From: an uncultured Chitinophaga sp.
GTDB lineage: Bacteria; Bacteroidota; Bacteroidia; Cytophagales; Cyclobacteriaceae
Direction: 5' to 3'
NCBI GenBank assembly: GCA_902168205.1
Contig: CABHOK010000002.1
Coordinates: 794,441-858,440, forward strand
DNA: 64,000 nt
Of the stretch, positions 8,904-18,789 are shown piece by piece; the first letter of the stretch is position 1; each line of letters starts with the position of its first letter. The notes below the pieces were generated by a model. That model was not told where the DNA came from. It saw only the letters and a list, made by a program, of their open reading frames with translations, and ran no database searches. The translations under genes and the position numbers were made by a program.

Positions 8904-11186
8904 ATGCTAAAATCTGAACAAGCTTTATCGCGGTCGTTTCTCCGCAAAGATATACAGGCTGACCTGGTGGTGATCGGTGGAGGCTTATCCGGTACATGTT
9001 GTGCTATAACGGCAGCACGTGCAGGATTGAAAGTTGTACTCGTGCAAGACAGGCCGGTGCTCGGGGGTAATTCTTCTAGTGAAGTGCGGCTTTGGGTATT
9101 GGGAGCGACTTCGCACATGGGGAACAATAATCGCTGGGCGCGCGAAGGTGGCGTGGTGGATGAGCTCCTGGTGGAGAATATGTATCGTAACAAGGAAGGC
9201 AACGCTGTTATTTTTGATACCGTGTTACTCGACAAAGTAGTCAGCGAGCCGAACATCACATTGTTGCTCAATACTACGGTAATGGAAGTACACAAGAAAG
9301 ATGCAGACACCATTGCATCGGTACGCGCCTACTGTAGTCAGAATGCAACGGATTATAGTATAGCCGCACCGTTGTTCTGCGATGCATCTGGTGATGGCGT
9401 GGTTGGTTTTTTGTCAGGTGCAGCTTTCCGAATGGGAGCGGAGTCAAAGGAGGAGTTTGGTGAGTTGTTCGCACCTTCAGCCGAGTATGGCGAGTTGTTG
9501 GGACACTCGATATATTTTTATACGAAAGACATAGGGACGCCTGTTTCGTTTGTGCCGCCCTCGTATGCGCTGGACGATATCACTAAAATACCGAAGTATA
9601 AAAAGTTTTCCGCGAAAGAACAGGGCTGCCAGCTGTGGTGGATTGAATATGGCGGACGTCTCGATACGGTGCATGACACTGAAATGATCAAATGGGAACT
9701 TTGGAAAGTTGTATATGGCGTCTGGAACTATATCAAGAACTCCGGTAAATTTCCGGAGGCGCGGAACCTGACGCTCGAGTGGGTTGGGACAATTCCGGGT
9801 AAACGGGAGAGCCGCAGATTCGAGGGCGACTATATATTGCACCAGCAGGACATTGTTTCACAGCGTGCGCATAGTGATGCAGTTGCTTTTGGAGGATGGT
9901 CGATTGACCTTCACCCGGCTGATGGTGTCTTCAGCGAAAAGCCGGGCTGTAACCAATGGCACAGTAAAGGTATATACCCGATACCGTACCGCTGCTACTA
10001 TAGCAGGAATATCAACAATCTTTTTCTGGCAGGGCGCATCATCAGCGTGAGCCACGTAGCGTTTGGCTCCACGCGTGTGATGGGAACAAGCGCGTATGGC
10101 GGACAAGCGATCGGAATGGCTGCTGCACTTTGCATCGAAAAAAACGTACAGCCGCGTGAGATTATAAAGCAGAACTATATTCCAGAACTACAGCAACGAC
10201 TGGCTTCTATAGGGCACTATATTCCCGGTGTACAATTTTCAAATACGAAGGACCTGGTTCGTACTGCATCGATTCGGGCATCCAGTGAATTAACATTAAC
10301 AGAGTTGCCGGAGGCAGGGATGTTGAAAAAACTTGATCCGGCCGTAGCCCAGCTTTTGCCTCTGGACAAAGGCAGGGTTCCTGATCTTAACTTGCATGCT
10401 GTAACGGAGGTTGATACAATCCTGGAAGCGGAACTATATATCAGTCACCAACCTGGTAATTTTACTCCGGATGTATTGTTGGAAACAGTACCGGTGCCGT
10501 TGAAACCGGGAAAGAACTGTGTACCGCTTACGTTCAAAACGATACTGGCTGAAAAGACCTATGTCTTTATCGTGTTCCGGAAGAATCCGGATATATACCT
10601 GAACTTTTCTCAGCTCCGCATTACGGGTATACTTTCTGTATTCAATCACATTAACGAAGCTGTTTCGAATTATGGAAAGCAAATGCCACCACCGGATATA
10701 GGAGTTGACGCTTTTGAATTCTGGTGTCCGCAACGCAGACCGGAAGGGCATAACGTAGCATTAAAGATCAATCCGGGGTTAGCGTGCTTTCAGGCAGAGA
10801 ATATCCGCAATGGTATAGATCGCCCGGTGAAGCAGCCCAACGCCTGGGTGGCTGACTTGAAAGATACAGCGCCCAGCATTGAACTTACCTGGAAAGAAGC
10901 CGTCATGATCTGTGAAATCGTGATCAAGTTTGATACAGATTTTGATCACCCGATGGAGACTGTGCTAATGGGACATCCGGAATCGGTAATGCCTTTTTGT
11001 ATTCGTAGATTCACGTTGCGTGATGAGCAGGGTAATATCGTATTCCGCAAAGATGATAATTACCAGACTATAAATCGCATCACGTTAAACAACGCAGTAC
11101 ATACACGCAAATTAACGCTGGAAGTAAGTCATCCATCCACGAACATTCCGGCATCTGTATTTGAAATTCAATGTTATACTTCCTAA
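8904..11186 (+). CDS. FAD-dependent oxidoreductase with C-terminal beta-sandwich region
   Basis: Flavoprotein of the FAD_oxidored (PF12831-like) family. The dinucleotide-binding Rossmann motif is at residues 25-30 (VVIGGGLSGTC), followed by a second flavin-contact segment, RPVLGGNSSSEVRLW. A further FAD-binding loop, NNLFLAGRIISVSHVAFGS, lies near residue 375. From about residue 470 the protein is beta-rich and resembles a carbohydrate-binding-like domain. I see no signal peptide, so it appears cytoplasmic, unlike the flanking secreted enzymes. Such genes are often found in polysaccharide loci, but the sugar or uronate they oxidise is generally unknown. It starts 1 bp after the upstream stop, so it is certainly in the same transcript. 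Confidence 0.85.
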   Translation: MLKSEQALSRSFLRKDIQADLVVIGGGLSGTCCAITAARAGLKVVLVQDRPVLGGNSSSEVRLWVLGATSHMGNNNRWAREGGVVDELLVENMYRNKEGNAVIFDTVLLDKVVSEPNITLLLNTTVMEVHKKDADTIASVRAYCSQNATDYSIAAPLFCDASGDGVVGFLSGAAFRMGAESKEEFGELFAPSAEYGELLGHSIYFYTKDIGTPVSFVPPSYALDDITKIPKYKKFSAKEQGCQLWWIEYGGRLDTVHDTEMIKWELWKVVYGVWNYIKNSGKFPEARNLTLEWVGTIPGKRESRRFEGDYILHQQDIVSQRAHSDAVAFGGWSIDLHPADGVFSEKPGCNQWHSKGIYPIPYRCYYSRNINNLFLAGRIISVSHVAFGSTRVMGTSAYGGQAIGMAAALCIEKNVQPREIIKQNYIPELQQRLASIGHYIPGVQFSNTKDLVRTASIRASSELTLTELPEAGMLKKLDPAVAQLLPLDKGRVPDLNLHAVTEVDTILEAELYISHQPGNFTPDVLLETVPVPLKPGKNCVPLTFKTILAEKTYVFIVFRKNPDIYLNFSQLRITGILSVFNHINEAVSNYGKQMPPPDIGVDAFEFWCPQRRPEGHNVALKINPGLACFQAENIRNGIDRPVKQPNAWVADLKDTAPSIELTWKEAVMICEIVIKFDTDFDHPMETVLMGHPESVMPFCIRRFTLRDEQGNIVFRKDDNYQTINRITLNNAVHTRKLTLEVSHPSTNIPASVFEIQCYTS

Positions 11187-11192
11187 AGAAAA

Positions 11193-13768
11193 ATGACTGT
11201 GAGAAGATCTATATGTACCATCGTAATGGCAGGCTATGCGGTATTAGTTATAAGCTGCCAGCAACCCGTTCAGCTTCAGAACGACCAGTTAACCATTAAA
11301 TGGTCAGGGGGAGATGAAGCGAAGATTAGCGAGATCATTGTACAGACAGATTCAAATCAATCGTCACGGGTTACGCCTTACGGAGAATATACCTTGTTGT
11401 ACAGCCAGGGTAAACCCGATAGTATACCGACTATATTTAAAACCGTTACGGGCATATCGTTTCCGGAGCCGATCTTCAAATACCAGATTGACCATTGGAA
11501 ACGTTCTACATCTCCTGTAACACTCAATACTGCAGGTGAAGCTTTTCATTTTTATCCGGCCGTTGATAGAGCAAGTGAAAGTGAAATATACTTTAGCAAA
11601 GAACTACCGGTGGCATCCATAACAGCGTCATGGAAACTCGACCCGGTATATACATCAGATATCGTGGTAACACAACGTCTGATAGCCAAACAGGATGGAT
11701 ATTACTCACTTGCTACACCTTCCTTAACAACGATACCAATCGAAGAAGTCGCATGGGCTACAGTGCCCGGATATTTCCAGGGCAGTCAGTTGCAAGATAA
11801 TTTTGTACTGGCTTATGCGTATGGACAAGGCATTCCCAACCTTCCTGTCGTATACCCCGAGCGTTGTGCGAGTACACTATCACCGATAGTCACTTCAAAA
11901 AATGGTATTACCGTTTCAGTTTCACCAGCTCCGGGTGTTGCGCGTGATCCCTGGGAGAGCGATCATAAAACACACGAGGAGTGGAAGCTTGGCTTATCGC
12001 ACATGAATCGGAAAGGCGCAATATCACCGACACTATACTACCCGGTGCTGGGAGAACCTTTATCCAAACTTAAAGCAGGAGATACATTGCAATACGAGTT
12101 CAGGTTTAGTGTTACGAAAGGCGATTGGTATAAAAATCTGAAGCATACTATAAACGATAGTTACCACTTTGATGAGCAACTCGCATTACGGGAGAATAAG
12201 GAATCGCTCATCAACCGCATTCATGCCATGAGACATTATCTCACCGACAGTAAGACATCACTCTGGAATATAGAGTCATTCGAAGGTAAAAAGATAGGAG
12301 GGCAATCGTATCTCGGAGGTGTTGTCGGTTCTTCCGGTGATGCGATGAAAAATTCAGATTACGGAGCGATGTGGATGCTTGCCAATGCAACGGATGATCC
12401 TATATTAAAGAAGCAGGTATTGCCGTATGCATTAAACTTTAAGCTGGTGCAGCAGCAAACGGAGCCAGGCTTTTTCCGCGGTGCTGCTATAGGGCAATAT
12501 TACCTGGCCAAGCGCAAGAAGTTTGTAGAAGAGTGGGGAGAGTTTGTAGAGCCGGTGAGTCTCACATACTATACTATGCTCGATGACGGAAATATACTCT
12601 TGTTTGAGCCTGATAATAAAGAACTTCAGCAACGGTTGCGTCTGGGAGCGGAATTGTTATTGCAATGGCAGAAGCCGGATGGAAGCTGGAAGTGGCATAC
12701 GATCGTCATACCGAGCAACCGATATTTACCGATATAAAAGATCTCCGGCCTACCTTTTACGGTTTACTGGTAGCGCATCGTATCTTCAAGGAGCAGCGTT
12801 ACCTCGATGCCGCTCGTAAAGGAGCGGATTGGTTAATTGAGAAGGGAGTAAAGCAAGGTCACTTTATAGGTGTATGCGGTGATGCACGCTATGCTCCTGA
12901 TTTTGCCACCGCGCAGATAGCTCAGGCGTTGCTTGACTTATACGAAGTTACCGGTGATACGAAGTATAAAGATGCAGCCCTTGAAGCAGCGCGTTTTTAT
13001 ACTACATCCATCTATACTCACCCGGTGGCCAGTGAAAAAATTAAGACAGTAAAGAATGTTGAGCGTAAAGACTGGGAGATAACACAATCCGGGTTGAGCT
13101 TTGAGCACGGTGGTATTATGGGGTCGGCACAACGTCATGGTCCTATACAACTGGCGAGTCATGCAGGATTGTTTGTGCGTATATACCAGTTAACGGATGA
13201 TTCATTGTTTCTCGCCATGGCGCGTTCAGCCGCTATAGGTCGCGATGCATTTGTTGATCAGGCAACGCATGTAGCATCGTATTACTGGAATGCGATGAGC
13301 AATGGAGCAGGCCCATATCCGCATCATGCGTGGTGGCAGATCGGTTGGATCACCGATTACCTGTTGGCAGAGGCGGAACTTCGTTCGAATGGTGAAATAG
13401 ATTTTCCGAGAGGGTTTGTTACTCCGAAAGTAGGCCCGCATCAATCATACGGTTTTGCTCCCGGCAAGATATATACCGATCCGGCCAATCTCATCATCCG
13501 TGACGGACTGGTAGTATCCGACAATCCAAACATTGAAACACTGACTGCACTTTCAGTAGACCACAAAAGTCTGTTCATTATAATGATGAACGACATTGGT
13601 CGCAAAGTAACAACAACGGTAGGGGTAGACGTCACGAAGCTCAAAACAGGTCTGCAGATCAAAGACGCCACAGACTTGCAAACCGGAACACCCGCCACCC
13701 TGAACCAACGGACAAAGTTCCAGCTAAGCCCCTACGGAATTACAGTTCTAAAACTAAGGCTCGAATAA
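11193..13768 (+). pseudogene. lipoprotein with six-hairpin-glycosidase-like C-terminal half, split by a -1 frameshift
   Basis: Two overlapping reading frames (11193-12737 and 12665-13768) form one gene. The first begins with a lipoprotein signal (YAVLVISC) and breaks off after QKPDGSWK. The second frame continues naturally as VAYDRHTEQPIFTDIKD. Re-reading one G near 12693 restores a single protein of about 858 aa. The C-terminal half has alternating helical repeats with GLLVAHRIF, AQIAQALLDLYEVTGDTKYK and HHAWWQIGWITDYLL, which suggest an (alpha/alpha)6 toroid like GH88/GH105 or related lyases. I see no slippery heptamer, so programmed frameshifting is unlikely. It is a recent inactivating deletion or a sequencing error. 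I do not recognise the N-terminal part. Confidence 0.75.
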
Positions 13769-13823
13769 GGTATATTTCATTCAGAATCTTCTAATCTTCT
13801 AATTTTCCAATCTTAAAATCAAT

Positions 13824-15545
13824 ATGGCGCAATTGGACTTTGTGGTGATGGCTGTTTTCGCGTTGCTGATCTTTGCAATCGGACTGGCTTTTACGCGTGT
13901 AGGCAGCAAGAATAGCCAGGCATTTTTTGAAGCCGGTGGTGAGACACCGTGGTGGATTAACGGACTGTCGTTATTCATCAGTTATTTTTCAGCGGGTACA
14001 TTTGTGGTGTGGGGTTCGATAGCCTATAAGCATGGTTTGGTCGCTAACGTGATCCAGTTGACCATGGCTATCAGTGGTTTGCTTACAGCGATGTTTATAG
14101 CAGCCCGCTGGAAACGCACCGGCACACGTACGGCCGCTGAATATATAGGGCTTCGTTTCGGTACACGGGCACAGCAATTTTATACCTATCTCATTCTAGT
14201 CCTGAGCCTGGTAAATACAAGTGCAGTATTGTACCCGGTAGGGAAGATGGTCTACGTAGCGACACCATTGTCGTTGAATACCTGTATCATCATCATCGGT
14301 ATCATCATTGTACTGTATACTGCAGCGGGAGGATTGTGGGCGGTGCTCGTAACCGATGTGGTACAATTCATTATCCTGATGGCGGCCGTGCTCATTGTTA
14401 TACCGGCCGCGCTGGGTGATGTGGGAGGATTTCAAAGCTTTGTACAAAAAGCACCTGCTGATTTCTTTGAGCCTTTCAGCAATGACTATACGGCAGGGTT
14501 CATGCTTGCGTTCATTGGCTACCAGACGGTATATATAGGCGGCAACTGGGCTTATGTGCAACGTTATACCAGTGTATCCAGCGAGCGCAACGCGAAAAAG
14601 GTAGCGTACCTTTTTTGTATACTATATTTAGTAAGTCCGGTTATCTGGATGTTGCCACCGATGATCTATCGCGTAATCAATCCGGGCTTACAGGGACTAG
14701 AACCGGAAGGCGCGTATATGATGCTATGTCAGAAAATATTACCAGCAGGGTTGATAGGACTTGTATTGTCGGGAATGATCTCGGCAACATCCAGTAAAGC
14801 GAACACTACGATAAATTTGGCGGCAGTTGTTTTCGCGAATGATGTATACAAGAAAATTATTCATCCGGCAGCGTCCGATAAAACATTGGTATTGATCGCA
14901 CGCATTTTTACGTTGTTGTTTGGTGCGGGTACCATTGTAGTGGCCATGCTCGTGCCGCTGGCCGGTGGTATAGTAGAAGTTGTACTCAGTATTGCCGCTA
15001 TAGCCGGAGGTGCTTTGTTTGCACCGATGATCTGGTCGCTATTCTCAAAACATCTGACTACAATTTCGGTTATCACAACAACGGTGGTGGCCTTGTCGGT
15101 AAATCTGTTCTTCAAGGTGATCGTCCCGGTTATCGTTCACATCAAGCTGAGCCGGACCGTTGAAACTGTGATGGGCGTAGGTATACCACTGGTGTTACTC
15201 GGACTGTTTGAAGTATATTATAGAAGCCGTAATCAGGTTGACCCGGGAGCGCTCGTACTGGAAGAACATATCCGTAAAGCTTCCCGTACCGGTCATGCGC
15301 ACCAGCATGATCATCAGGAAGCCGCGCGACAGAATCGTTTCGGTGTGAGTGTTATCGTGATCGCTTCCTCCTTTGTCGGTCTCGGTATATTTGCGCTTGG
15401 CTGCGCCTCAGGTACAAATTATACAGTGATGATGGTAGGCGGAGTTGTATTCATCGTGTCGATCGCATCGCTCCTCCGGATACGGATCGGGGCAGCCACG
15501 GCAGTGAAGGAAAAAGCAGTACCATCCGTAAAATCCCCGGTTTAA
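13824..15545 (+). CDS. sodium:solute symporter (SSS family)
   Basis: Inner-membrane Na+-coupled transporter, probably importing the monosaccharide or uronate released by the locus. The protein has about 13-14 hydrophobic segments. The SSS signature region is in FEAGGETPWWINGLSLFISY near the N-terminus, and a conserved block in GLIGLVLSGMISATSSKANT corresponds to TM8, where the sodium site lies. A His-rich cytosolic stretch (GHAHQHDHQEAAR) between the last helices is unusual and could bind metal. The length of 573 aa is normal. It is 55 bp downstream of the frameshifted gene on the same strand; that gap contains a pyrimidine-rich iteration of the word TCTTCTAAT. It is the last gene of the locus before the TetR regulator. 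Confidence 0.9.
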   Translation: MAQLDFVVMAVFALLIFAIGLAFTRVGSKNSQAFFEAGGETPWWINGLSLFISYFSAGTFVVWGSIAYKHGLVANVIQLTMAISGLLTAMFIAARWKRTGTRTAAEYIGLRFGTRAQQFYTYLILVLSLVNTSAVLYPVGKMVYVATPLSLNTCIIIIGIIIVLYTAAGGLWAVLVTDVVQFIILMAAVLIVIPAALGDVGGFQSFVQKAPADFFEPFSNDYTAGFMLAFIGYQTVYIGGNWAYVQRYTSVSSERNAKKVAYLFCILYLVSPVIWMLPPMIYRVINPGLQGLEPEGAYMMLCQKILPAGLIGLVLSGMISATSSKANTTINLAAVVFANDVYKKIIHPAASDKTLVLIARIFTLLFGAGTIVVAMLVPLAGGIVEVVLSIAAIAGGALFAPMIWSLFSKHLTTISVITTTVVALSVNLFFKVIVPVIVHIKLSRTVETVMGVGIPLVLLGLFEVYYRSRNQVDPGALVLEEHIRKASRTGHAHQHDHQEAARQNRFGVSVIVIASSFVGLGIFALGCASGTNYTVMMVGGVVFIVSIASLLRIRIGAATAVKEKAVPSVKSPV

Positions 15546-15552
15546 AGCACCG

Positions 15553-15577
15553 ATGCTGAACATCGAGCATTAATTTT
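15553..15577 (+). terminator. weak terminator-like hairpin after the symporter gene
   Basis: A short stem ATGCT/AGCAT (15553-15557 with 15566-15570) is followed by a T-rich tail. It lies just after the symporter stop and before the TetR promoter, where an operon end is expected. The stem is only 5 bp, so this is tentative. Confidence 0.35.
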
Positions 15578-15611
15578 TTCAGAAAAAAGGTCTAAACCTG
15601 CGAAACATTAA

Positions 15612-15643
15612 TTTACTTAACACCGTTAAGTTTGTTATCTTTG
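15612..15643 (+). promoter_or_regulatory. tetR promoter with overlapping TetR operator palindrome
   Basis: TATCTTTG at 15636-15643 matches the Bacteroidota -7 consensus TAnnTTTG. A TTTA at 15612-15615 lies at roughly the right distance for the -33 element. Between them is a perfect inverted repeat, ACTTAAC-ACC-GTTAAGT (15615-15631). A 7-bp-arm palindrome between the two promoter boxes and 20 bp from the start codon is what an autoregulated TetR gene would have. Confidence 0.7.
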
Positions 15644-15651
15644 CAGAACGT

Positions 15652-16287
15652 ATGACCATTGCATCCAGAAAAGAACGGCAAAAAGAGGAGCTGAGAACCA
15701 AAATTCTTCAGACTGCGAAGGAACTGTTCATGGAGCACGGTTTTGAACAGACATCAATTCGTAACATCGCGGAGCGGATTGAGTATTCGCCCACAACCAT
15801 CTATCTTTACTTCAAGGATAAAGATGATATTTTTCACGCGCTTCACCTGGAAGGATTTAGACTTATCAACCAGTATTTCAGAGCGCTTGAACATGTCGCT
15901 GACCCGTTCGAACGTCTCAAGGCAATCTCGCGTGCCTATATTAATTTCGCTATTGAGAATGGAGAATTTTACGATTTGATGTTCATCATACGCTCCCCGA
16001 TCAATGCCTTAAAGAAAGAGGACGATGCCAAGTGGGAGGAAGGGATGCGCGCCTTTGGATTCCTTATTAATACAATCAAAGAATGCATACAGAAAGGCTA
16101 CTTTACGGGAATGGATCCTGAAATATTGGCCTTCACCGTGTGGTCCATGGTGCACGGTGTCTGCTCGCTGGAGATACGAAACCGTTGTGATGTGGTAAGC
16201 GAGCTGAATCGCGAGAATCTCGCTACCAAAGCCTGCGATACAATTATTCAAATATTGGAGCGTATGCATCCAAAATCCCTACAATAA
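15652..16287 (+). CDS. TetR/AcrR-family transcriptional regulator
   Basis: Dimeric repressor of the adjacent efflux operon. The N-terminal helix-turn-helix reads AKELFMEHGFEQTSIRNIAE followed by SPTTIYLYFKDKDDIF (about residues 20-60), a clear TetR signature. The C-terminal ligand-binding domain (70-211) is all helical and not recognisable by ligand. The start codon lies 8 bp after the -7 box, so the leader is very short. The gene is followed 42 bp later by a TolC/MFP/RND operon. Palindromes resembling one another precede both, which supports local repression relieved by a pump substrate. Confidence 0.93.
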   Translation: MTIASRKERQKEELRTKILQTAKELFMEHGFEQTSIRNIAERIEYSPTTIYLYFKDKDDIFHALHLEGFRLINQYFRALEHVADPFERLKAISRAYINFAIENGEFYDLMFIIRSPINALKKEDDAKWEEGMRAFGFLINTIKECIQKGYFTGMDPEILAFTVWSMVHGVCSLEIRNRCDVVSELNRENLATKACDTIIQILERMHPKSLQ

Positions 16288-16303
16288 ATTTTTTTGCTTT
16301 TCG

Positions 16304-16320
16304 ACTTAACAGTGTAAACT
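16304..16320 (+). promoter_or_regulatory. second TetR-operator-like site before the efflux operon
   Basis: ACTTAACAGTGTAAACT matches the tetR promoter palindrome at 13 of 17 positions, including the whole left arm ACTTAAC; two mismatches are in the spacer-proximal centre. It ends 9 bp before the TolC start codon. It probably serves as the operator for the pump genes. Confidence 0.55.
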
Positions 16321-16329
16321 AAAATATCA

Positions 16330-17703
16330 ATGAAATCTTTTTTCCTTGAAAACATCCCCCGAAAGCTTTCCGCAGTAGCTCTGCTCGTACTGCTCACCGC
16401 TGTGCTTTATGCACAACCCGTGCTGGAGAATTATGTGCAGGAAGGCCTGAAAAGCAACCTGGTGTTGCAGCAAAAGAACCTCTCGCTGCAGCAGGCACAA
16501 CAATCTTTACGGATTGCCCGCAGTTATTTTCTTCCATCGGTTACATTATTAACCGACTATACTTCCGGTGAAGGAGGTAGAAGTATAAGTATACCGATCG
16601 GTGACCTGCTCAACCCGGTATATACTTCGCTGAATCAAATGACGCAAAGCGATGCGTTCCCGCAGGTAGAGAACGTCAAGCAGAATTTCTTTCCGCATAA
16701 CTTTTATGATGCACGGGTGCGTACGTCTGTTCCGATCATCAACACCGATCTATACCTTAATCGTACGATACAGTCGCAGCAGGTCATGTTGAAAGAGTAT
16801 GAAGTGGAGATATATAAACGCGATCTCGTACTCGATATCAAAGCGGCTTACTTCAACTACCTCTCGGCTGTTGCTGCGGTAAAGATTTATGAAAGTGGTC
16901 TGACACTGGTAAATAAAAACGTAGAAGTGAACGAGTCGCTGCTGCGCAATGGAAGAAGTTTACCGGCAAACTATCTCCGCTCGAAGAGTGAAGCAGAGCG
17001 CGTCCGGTCTGAATTGAACAGTGCGCAGAACAAAGCGGTGAATGCTCAAAAGTATTTTAACTTTTTACTGAATAAAGATCTCGAAAGTAATATTGAGACA
17101 AATGTTACTAATCTCGCATCCGTCCCAACACCTGATACTACAACAACATCGTTTCACAAGCGTGAAGAATTGCAGCTGCTCCAGACAGCGCGTGAAATAA
17201 ACCTTTCAACATTGCGTATGAACAAACTTAACCGCATGCCGAAAGTAAATGCATTTCTGGATCTCGGTTCGCAGGAGTCTGATTGGAAATTCAACAGCGA
17301 CTCGCGGTATTACCTCGTAGGTGTGCAGCTAGCCCTACCGTTGTTTCAGGGTTTCCGGAACAATATGACGATTCGCCATACGCGCCTTGAAGTTCAAAAG
17401 ACCGAATTCAATTTACAGAACACTACGCGCCAGGTACAACTCGCGGCATCGGTAGCACGAAACGATTTACACACTACCGTGCAGAATTACCAGGCGGCAC
17501 AGGAGCAACTTAAATCGGCACAGAGTTATTTCAACCTCATCGATAAAGGATATCAGCAAGGTGTTAATTCGCTGATTGAATTCCTGGACGCACGCAATCA
17601 ACTGACATCATCGCAGTTGCAACTAAACCTTCGCCAGTTCGAAATGCTAACGGCTGAAGCGAAACTTGAACGCGAAACAGCATCCTATATACTTCCTCAA
17701 TAA
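16330..17703 (+). CDS. TolC-type outer-membrane efflux channel
   Basis: Outer-membrane exit duct of a tripartite pump. The signal peptide ends near ...TAVLYAQ. The mature protein shows the internal duplication of the family, with long coiled-coil helices (LQQKNLSLQQAQQSLRIARS and later RQVQLAASVARNDLHTTVQN). Two beta segments are rich in aromatic residues, and the late conserved block is GYQQGVNSLIEFLDARNQL. The length of 457 aa is usual. It is first in its operon, with 12 bp to the adaptor gene. The order TolC-MFP-RND differs from that of the second pump in this window, which is MFP-RND-TolC. Confidence 0.93.
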   Translation: MKSFFLENIPRKLSAVALLVLLTAVLYAQPVLENYVQEGLKSNLVLQQKNLSLQQAQQSLRIARSYFLPSVTLLTDYTSGEGGRSISIPIGDLLNPVYTSLNQMTQSDAFPQVENVKQNFFPHNFYDARVRTSVPIINTDLYLNRTIQSQQVMLKEYEVEIYKRDLVLDIKAAYFNYLSAVAAVKIYESGLTLVNKNVEVNESLLRNGRSLPANYLRSKSEAERVRSELNSAQNKAVNAQKYFNFLLNKDLESNIETNVTNLASVPTPDTTTTSFHKREELQLLQTAREINLSTLRMNKLNRMPKVNAFLDLGSQESDWKFNSDSRYYLVGVQLALPLFQGFRNNMTIRHTRLEVQKTEFNLQNTTRQVQLAASVARNDLHTTVQNYQAAQEQLKSAQSYFNLIDKGYQQGVNSLIEFLDARNQLTSSQLQLNLRQFEMLTAEAKLERETASYILPQ

Positions 17704-17715
17704 TTATCTATACTC

Positions 17716-18783
17716 ATGAAAAATTTCACAAAACATTTTTCGATAACTGTGGTGGTTATCACCCTGCTCATGCTGGTACTGCAAGCTTGTACCGATAGCA
17801 AAGGCAAAGAAACTGCTATACCTTCTGCAACGGAACCTATACCGGTAAAAGTAATGTCGCTCCAGAAGTCTTCAGATACACGCGTGATCCATACTTCCGG
17901 ACAAGTTACTACTGACGATGAGACTGTACTGGCTTTCAAGATCGGTGGTGTCATCAATACGGTACTGGTAAAAGAAGGAGACAAAGTAAAGAAAGGACAA
18001 TTGCTGGCAACGCTGAATCTTACCGAGATCAACGCACAAGTGGCACAGGCGCAACATAATTATGAAAAGGCGCAACGCGATTTCAAGCGGATCACGAATC
18101 TGTATCGCGATAGTGTTGCTACGCTTGAGCAATTACAGAACACAGAAACAGCCCTTGCTGTAGCAAAAGAACAATTGCAGGCAGCAACGTTTAACCGAAG
18201 CTTCGCCCAGATACATGCACCGGAGAGCGGTTACGTGCTACGTAAATTTGTAAATGCTGGTCAGGTAGTAAGCATTGGCGATCCTATACTGGTAACCAAC
18301 GGTGCGGCTACTGGAAACTGGATCTTAAAAGTAAATGTAAGCGACAAGCAATGGAGTGCCGTAAGTCTTCACGATAAAGCAGAAGTACATATAGACGCAT
18401 TCGCGGACAAGACATTCGAAGGAGAAGTAACCAGAAAGTCGGAGACATCGGATGCGCTGACCGGTACATTTACAATGGAACTTCAACTGAAGAACAACGG
18501 TGCGCGCCTCGCTACCGGGATGTTTGGATCTGCTGTTGTAACGACCGGAAATACACTGACCTCATGGAGTGTTCCCTACGAAGCTGTCCTGGATGCAAAT
18601 GATAACGAAGGTTTCGTATTCATTACTTCCGACCGTAAAACCGCCCGCAAGCAACCTGTGCTCATCGAATCATTCAACGGTACGACTATACGCATCAGCA
18701 AAGGACTTGAAGATGCTGAAGCACTCATTGTTTCCGGCAGTGCTTATCTCACGGATCGTTCTCCCATCACCATTCTGAAGTAA
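17716..18783 (+). CDS. RND periplasmic adaptor (HlyD/AcrA family), lipoprotein
   Basis: Membrane-fusion subunit linking the RND transporter to TolC. The lipoprotein signal ends in LQAC. The barrel-sandwich half-motifs are INTVLVKEGDKVKKGQLLAT and, after the hairpin, FAQIHAPESGYVLRKFVNAG. The alpha-hairpin between them is about residues 95-155 (QAQHNYEKAQRDFKRITNLY). The beta-barrel and membrane-proximal domains follow. The length of 355 aa is normal. It sits 12 bp after the channel gene and 6 bp before the RND gene, so all three are one transcript under the TetR regulator. Confidence 0.93.
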   Translation: MKNFTKHFSITVVVITLLMLVLQACTDSKGKETAIPSATEPIPVKVMSLQKSSDTRVIHTSGQVTTDDETVLAFKIGGVINTVLVKEGDKVKKGQLLATLNLTEINAQVAQAQHNYEKAQRDFKRITNLYRDSVATLEQLQNTETALAVAKEQLQAATFNRSFAQIHAPESGYVLRKFVNAGQVVSIGDPILVTNGAATGNWILKVNVSDKQWSAVSLHDKAEVHIDAFADKTFEGEVTRKSETSDALTGTFTMELQLKNNGARLATGMFGSAVVTTGNTLTSWSVPYEAVLDANDNEGFVFITSDRKTARKQPVLIESFNGTTIRISKGLEDAEALIVSGSAYLTDRSPITILK

Positions 18784-18789
18784 CGCTTT

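Noticed and set aside
12687..12700. Programmed -1 ribosomal frameshift
   Set aside because: No X XXY YYZ slippery heptamer and no obvious downstream pseudoknot; a simple deletion or sequencing error is more economical.
12665..13768. Independent gene starting at ATG 12665
   Set aside because: Its first residues overlap the previous frame, and the protein continues that frame after a one-base shift, so it is the 3' half of one broken gene.
15615..15631. Rho-independent terminator of the symporter gene
   Set aside because: The palindrome has no T-tract and is placed between promoter boxes of the next gene, which fits an operator.
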